From Xanthomonas massiliensis (GTDB lineage Bacteria > Pseudomonadota > Gammaproteobacteria > Xanthomonadales > Xanthomonadaceae), in NCBI RefSeq assembly GCF_900018785.1, contig NZ_FCOY01000006.1, positions 372,001 to 436,000 of the forward strand: a stretch of 64,000 nt of DNA, read 5' to 3'. Of the stretch, positions 61,075-64,000 are shown in pieces (within the stretch, counting starts at the first letter, position 1; every line of letters begins with the position of its first letter). The notes under the pieces are model-generated. The model searched no databases. It worked only from the letters and a program-made list of their open reading frames with translations, and was not told where the DNA came from. The translations under genes were made by a program, and so were the position numbers.

Positions 61075-64000
61075 ATGAAGGCGACCAAGTCGTGGCTGAA
61101 GGATATCCGCGGTGCCGTCCTGGGCGCTTCCGTGGCGCTGGTACTGGCGCCGGCGGCAGCGGCAGCGGCGGTGGCGGTGGCGGAACCGATGCAGGCGCCA
61201 GCCGGGCGCGAGGTGGATATCCAGGTCCACCAGGGCACCTCGATGTCGGTGTCGGCATCGCCGGATGGCAAATGGCTGGCCGTGGACCTGCAGGGCAGCC
61301 TGTGGATCGTGCCCGCCGGCGGCGGGACCGCGCGCCGCATCACCGACCTGTTCAATGATGCCCGCCAGCCGGCCTGGTCGCCGGACGGCAAGCGGATCGC
61401 CTATTTCGCGTTCCGCGACGGTGGCTACGACCTGTGGACGATCGCGCCGGACGGCAGCGACCGACGCAAGCTGACCTGGGGGCCCTTCGACGACCGCGAG
61501 CCGGCATGGTCGCCCGATGGCCGCGCGATCGCGTTCGCGTCCGATCGCGGGACGCCGGGCCGGAGCAGCTACGGCATCTGGACCATCGACGTGGCGAGCG
61601 GCGAGGTGCGGCAGGTCACCCGCGGCAACGCCGAGAACCGCATGCCGTCGTGGTCGCCCGACGGCGGGCGCATCGCCTATTCGAGCACGCGGGACGGCGT
61701 GGCGGGATTGTGGGAGACGACCCTGGCCGACGGCGGCGAGCGGCAATTGCGCACGTCGCAGGGCGGTATCGACGCGCCGTCCTACAGCCCCCGGGGAGAG
61801 CTGGCCTACGTGGTCCAGGACCAGGGGCGCAGCTGGCTGGAAGTGGACGGCAAGCGCGTTACCGGCGAAGAAAACGTGTTCCCTTTCCGCGTGTCCTGGC
61901 GGCCGGCGGATGCGATGTACTACGTGGCCGACGGCCGCATCCATCGCCGCGCCGGCCGCGGCGATGACCGGGTGATCGCGTTCCAGGCGACCTTGCAGGC
62001 GCAGAAGCCCGAGTATGTCCATGCCAGGCGCGACTTCGATGCGCGCGCGCCGCGCCGGGCGCTCGGCATCGTGCGCCCGGCCCTGTCGCCGGACGGCAGG
62101 CAGGTGGCCTTCGTCGCCCTCGGCGACCTGTACCTGATGCCGGTCGGCGGCGCGCCGGAGAAGCTCACCGACGACCGCTACATGGAGGTCGATCCGGCCT
62201 GGTCGCCGGACGGCGGCAGGCTGGTGTATTCCTCCGACAAGGGCGGCAACCTGCAGCAGCTTTGGATCCGCGACCTGGCGACGGGCGAGGATCGCCAGCT
62301 CACCCGGATGGACACCCAGCCGCTGGAGGCGGTGTGGTCGCCGGATGGCAGGCGGATCGCCTTCATCGATGTCGACGGCATGTGGGGCGTGGCCGGGTTG
62401 TGCGTGGTCGAGGTGGACACCGGGGCCGTCACGCGCCTGCAGCCCTCGCTCGGACAGCCCGGCAGGCCGAGCTGGTCCGCGGACAGCAAGCGGATTGCGC
62501 TGTCGTTGTCGTTGCCGTATTCCAAGAGTTTCCGCGAAGGCACCAACCAGGTGTTCGTGATCGAGGCCGACGGCAGCGGGGAATCGGCCTGGCATGTGCC
62601 GGTGCCCAACCTGTCCATCGATACCCGCGGCGGCGCGGGACCGGTCTGGTCGCCGGACGGGACCAAGATGGCGGCGATCTACGAAGGCGAGCTGCGGGTA
62701 TGGCCGGTCTCCCCGAAGGGCGAGCCGCTGGGACCGCCGCGCAGCGTGACCGGCGAGATGGCCCATTCGCCGAGCTGGGCGGCGGATTCCAGGACGCTGC
62801 TGTTCCAGTCCAACGACACGCTCAAGACCGTGGACATCGAGACCGGCAGGATCACGCCGGTGCCCCTGGACCTGGACTACACCCTGGCTATCCCCGGGGG
62901 ACGCGTCGTGGTCCATGCCGGTCATGCGTTCGACGGGCGCCACGACCGGCTGCTCGACGACGTGGACATCGTGGTGGACGGCAACCGCATCAGCTGGATC
63001 GGCCCGCACGACCCGGCGCGCCACCAGGGCGCGTCCCGCGTCGTCGAGGCCCCGCAGTTGACTGCCATGCCGGGCCTGATCGAATTCCACGCCCACCCGA
63101 TGCGCGACCTGGGCGAGGCCATGCACCGCGGCTGGCTGGCCTGGGGCGTGACCACGGTGCGCAACCCGGGCGACCAGCCGTACCACGGCGTGGAGGACCG
63201 CGAGGCCAGCGAAGCCAGCGTGCGCATCGGCCCGCGCATGTACGCCACCGGCCACCTGCTGGAATGGCAGCGGGTCTACTACAAGATGGGCACCGCCCTG
63301 TCGGGTCCGGCACACCTGGAAAAGGAGCTGGCGCGCTCCAAGGCGCTGAAGTACGACCTGCTCAAGAGCTACGTGCGCCTGCCGGACCTGCAGCAGCAGC
63401 GCCTGGTGCAGTTCGCGCACGAGGAGATGGGCGTGCCGGTGACGACCCACGAGATCTATCCGGCGGCCTTCGTCGGCGTGGACAACACCGAGCACATGGG
63501 CGCGACCAGCCGGCGCGGCTATTCGCCCAAGCAGGCCTCGCTCGGGCGCGTCTACGAGGACGTGGTGGACCTGTTCGGGAAAACGGAACGGCCGCTGACC
63601 CCGACCAACTTCGGCGCGCTGGCGGGCTTCCTGCAGAAGCATCCGCAATTGCGCGAGGATCCGCGCATCGGCCTCTACCCGCACTGGGCACAGGAAGGCA
63701 TCCGCAGGACCGCCGCGGTGCCGGCCCGGTTCAAGGACACGATGGCCGGCACGGCGCAGGGGATCAAGGCGATCTTCGATGCCGGCGGGCGCATCGCGGC
63801 CGGCACCGACACCCCGATCGCGATCAATCTGCATGCCGAGATCGCCTCCTACGTGGATGCCGGCCTGACCCCGTTCCAGGCGTTGCAGTCGGCCACCGCC
63901 GTCCCGGCCGAATTGCTGGGCCTGGACGCGGGCACGCTGGAAGCCGGGCGGCTGGCCGACATCGTGCTCGTGGAAGGCAACCCGTTGCAGGACATCAGCG
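61075..64000 (+). CDS. exported TolB-type beta-propeller plus amidohydrolase protein, 3' end beyond window
   Basis: At least 975 aa, with GGAGAG upstream of ATG 61075 and a signal peptide ending near AAAAVA. Residues about 50-600 hold many PD40/WD40-like blades (repeated WSPDGKRIAY-type motifs; LWTIAPDGSDRRKLT). From about 610 a metal-dependent amidohydrolase follows. The HxH motif is FHAH (671-674), the probable carboxylated Lys is in KYDLLKSYV, a His lies in TTHEIYP, and the catalytic Asp is in AAGTDTPIA. Such fusions are exported hydrolases of unknown substrate (peptides, hydantoins or lactams by analogy). It lies 55 bp after the second GGT-like gene and the stop is not reached. Confidence 0.93.
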   Translation, partial: MKATKSWLKDIRGAVLGASVALVLAPAAAAAAVAVAEPMQAPAGREVDIQVHQGTSMSVSASPDGKWLAVDLQGSLWIVPAGGGTARRITDLFNDARQPAWSPDGKRIAYFAFRDGGYDLWTIAPDGSDRRKLTWGPFDDREPAWSPDGRAIAFASDRGTPGRSSYGIWTIDVASGEVRQVTRGNAENRMPSWSPDGGRIAYSSTRDGVAGLWETTLADGGERQLRTSQGGIDAPSYSPRGELAYVVQDQGRSWLEVDGKRVTGEENVFPFRVSWRPADAMYYVADGRIHRRAGRGDDRVIAFQATLQAQKPEYVHARRDFDARAPRRALGIVRPALSPDGRQVAFVALGDLYLMPVGGAPEKLTDDRYMEVDPAWSPDGGRLVYSSDKGGNLQQLWIRDLATGEDRQLTRMDTQPLEAVWSPDGRRIAFIDVDGMWGVAGLCVVEVDTGAVTRLQPSLGQPGRPSWSADSKRIALSLSLPYSKSFREGTNQVFVIEADGSGESAWHVPVPNLSIDTRGGAGPVWSPDGTKMAAIYEGELRVWPVSPKGEPLGPPRSVTGEMAHSPSWAADSRTLLFQSNDTLKTVDIETGRITPVPLDLDYTLAIPGGRVVVHAGHAFDGRHDRLLDDVDIVVDGNRISWIGPHDPARHQGASRVVEAPQLTAMPGLIEFHAHPMRDLGEAMHRGWLAWGVTTVRNPGDQPYHGVEDREASEASVRIGPRMYATGHLLEWQRVYYKMGTALSGPAHLEKELARSKALKYDLLKSYVRLPDLQQQRLVQFAHEEMGVPVTTHEIYPAAFVGVDNTEHMGATSRRGYSPKQASLGRVYEDVVDLFGKTERPLTPTNFGALAGFLQKHPQLREDPRIGLYPHWAQEGIRRTAAVPARFKDTMAGTAQGIKAIFDAGGRIAAGTDTPIAINLHAEIASYVDAGLTPFQALQSATAVPAELLGLDAGTLEAGRLADIVLVEGNPLQDIS

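Noticed and set aside
61039-63834. Open frame of 931 codons opposite the amidohydrolase gene
   Set aside because: It lacks stops only because of GC-skewed third positions. The plus-strand protein has clear propeller and HxH motifs.

Overview
The window is a single high-GC (mostly about 65-75%) chromosomal segment packed with tightly spaced, often 4-bp-overlapping genes. Gene content and order point to a gammaproteobacterium of the Xanthomonadaceae (Lysobacter / Luteimonas / Pseudoxanthomonas / Stenotrophomonas type). The pointers are rpiA-EVE-fau-6S RNA-zapA opposite ygfB-pepP, mrcA divergent from pilMNOPQ, a zinc-free (type B) L31, gltA, and a TonB receptor followed by exported hydrolases. 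Genus and species cannot be fixed from the sequence alone. No rRNA, tRNA or CRISPR array was seen.

Layout. 1-2.4 kb: four minus-strand genes (unknown protein, DUF192 lipoprotein, SirB1-type protein, NYN-domain protein cut by the window edge). 2.5-9.5 kb: an accessory block. A type III restriction-modification pair (res intact, mod broken by a 1,041-bp IS30-family element) lies between two paralogous small DNA-binding regulators. 9.7-10.4 kb: a Doc-type toxin with an AbrB/MazE-like antitoxin. 10.5-13.4 kb (minus): rpiA, EVE protein, fau, the 6S RNA with its promoter and terminator, zapA and a ZapB-like coiled-coil gene. 13.6-15.5 kb (plus): ygfB and pepP. 15.5-23.8 kb (minus): nitrilase, pepQ, PilZ protein, DUF1631 protein, hemW, rdgB, a VOC protein and rph. 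24.0-32.2 kb (plus): yicC, gmk, rpoZ, spoT, ridA, recG, a nucleoside hydrolase and rpmE2. 32.4-33.7 kb: gltA, followed by a stretch of about 680 bp without a convincing gene. 34.5-37.7 kb (minus): unknown protein and mrcA. 37.9-42.7 kb (plus): pilM-N-O-P-Q, the type IV pilus alignment complex and secretin. 42.9-49.7 kb (plus): a complete moxR-DUF58-DUF4381-batA-batB/TPR-batD operon. 49.8-53.7 kb: dicarboxylate symporter, unknown membrane protein and transketolase. 54.1-64.0 kb: TonB-dependent receptor, two gamma-glutamyltransferase-like Ntn hydrolases and a beta-propeller/amidohydrolase protein that runs off the end.

How the parts work together. Most of the window is core metabolism and cell-envelope machinery: the stringent response (rpoZ, spoT), nucleotide sanitation (rdgB), RNA processing (rph, yicC), peptidoglycan synthesis (mrcA), pilus assembly and aerotolerance-type stress genes. 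Two regions are accessory. The first is the 2.5-10.4 kb defence-like block. There the mod reading frame is restored exactly when the IS and one 2-bp AT repeat are removed, and the target-recognition part of mod is much more AT-rich than its ends, as if exchanged by recombination. The second is the 54-64 kb receptor-plus-hydrolase cluster. It reads like a scavenging system for an unidentified peptide or amide. Both GGT-like enzymes keep the catalytic Thr region but lack the Arg that grips the gamma-glutamyl alpha-carboxylate in true GGTs, so the substrate may be new. That cluster is my main candidate for an undescribed system.
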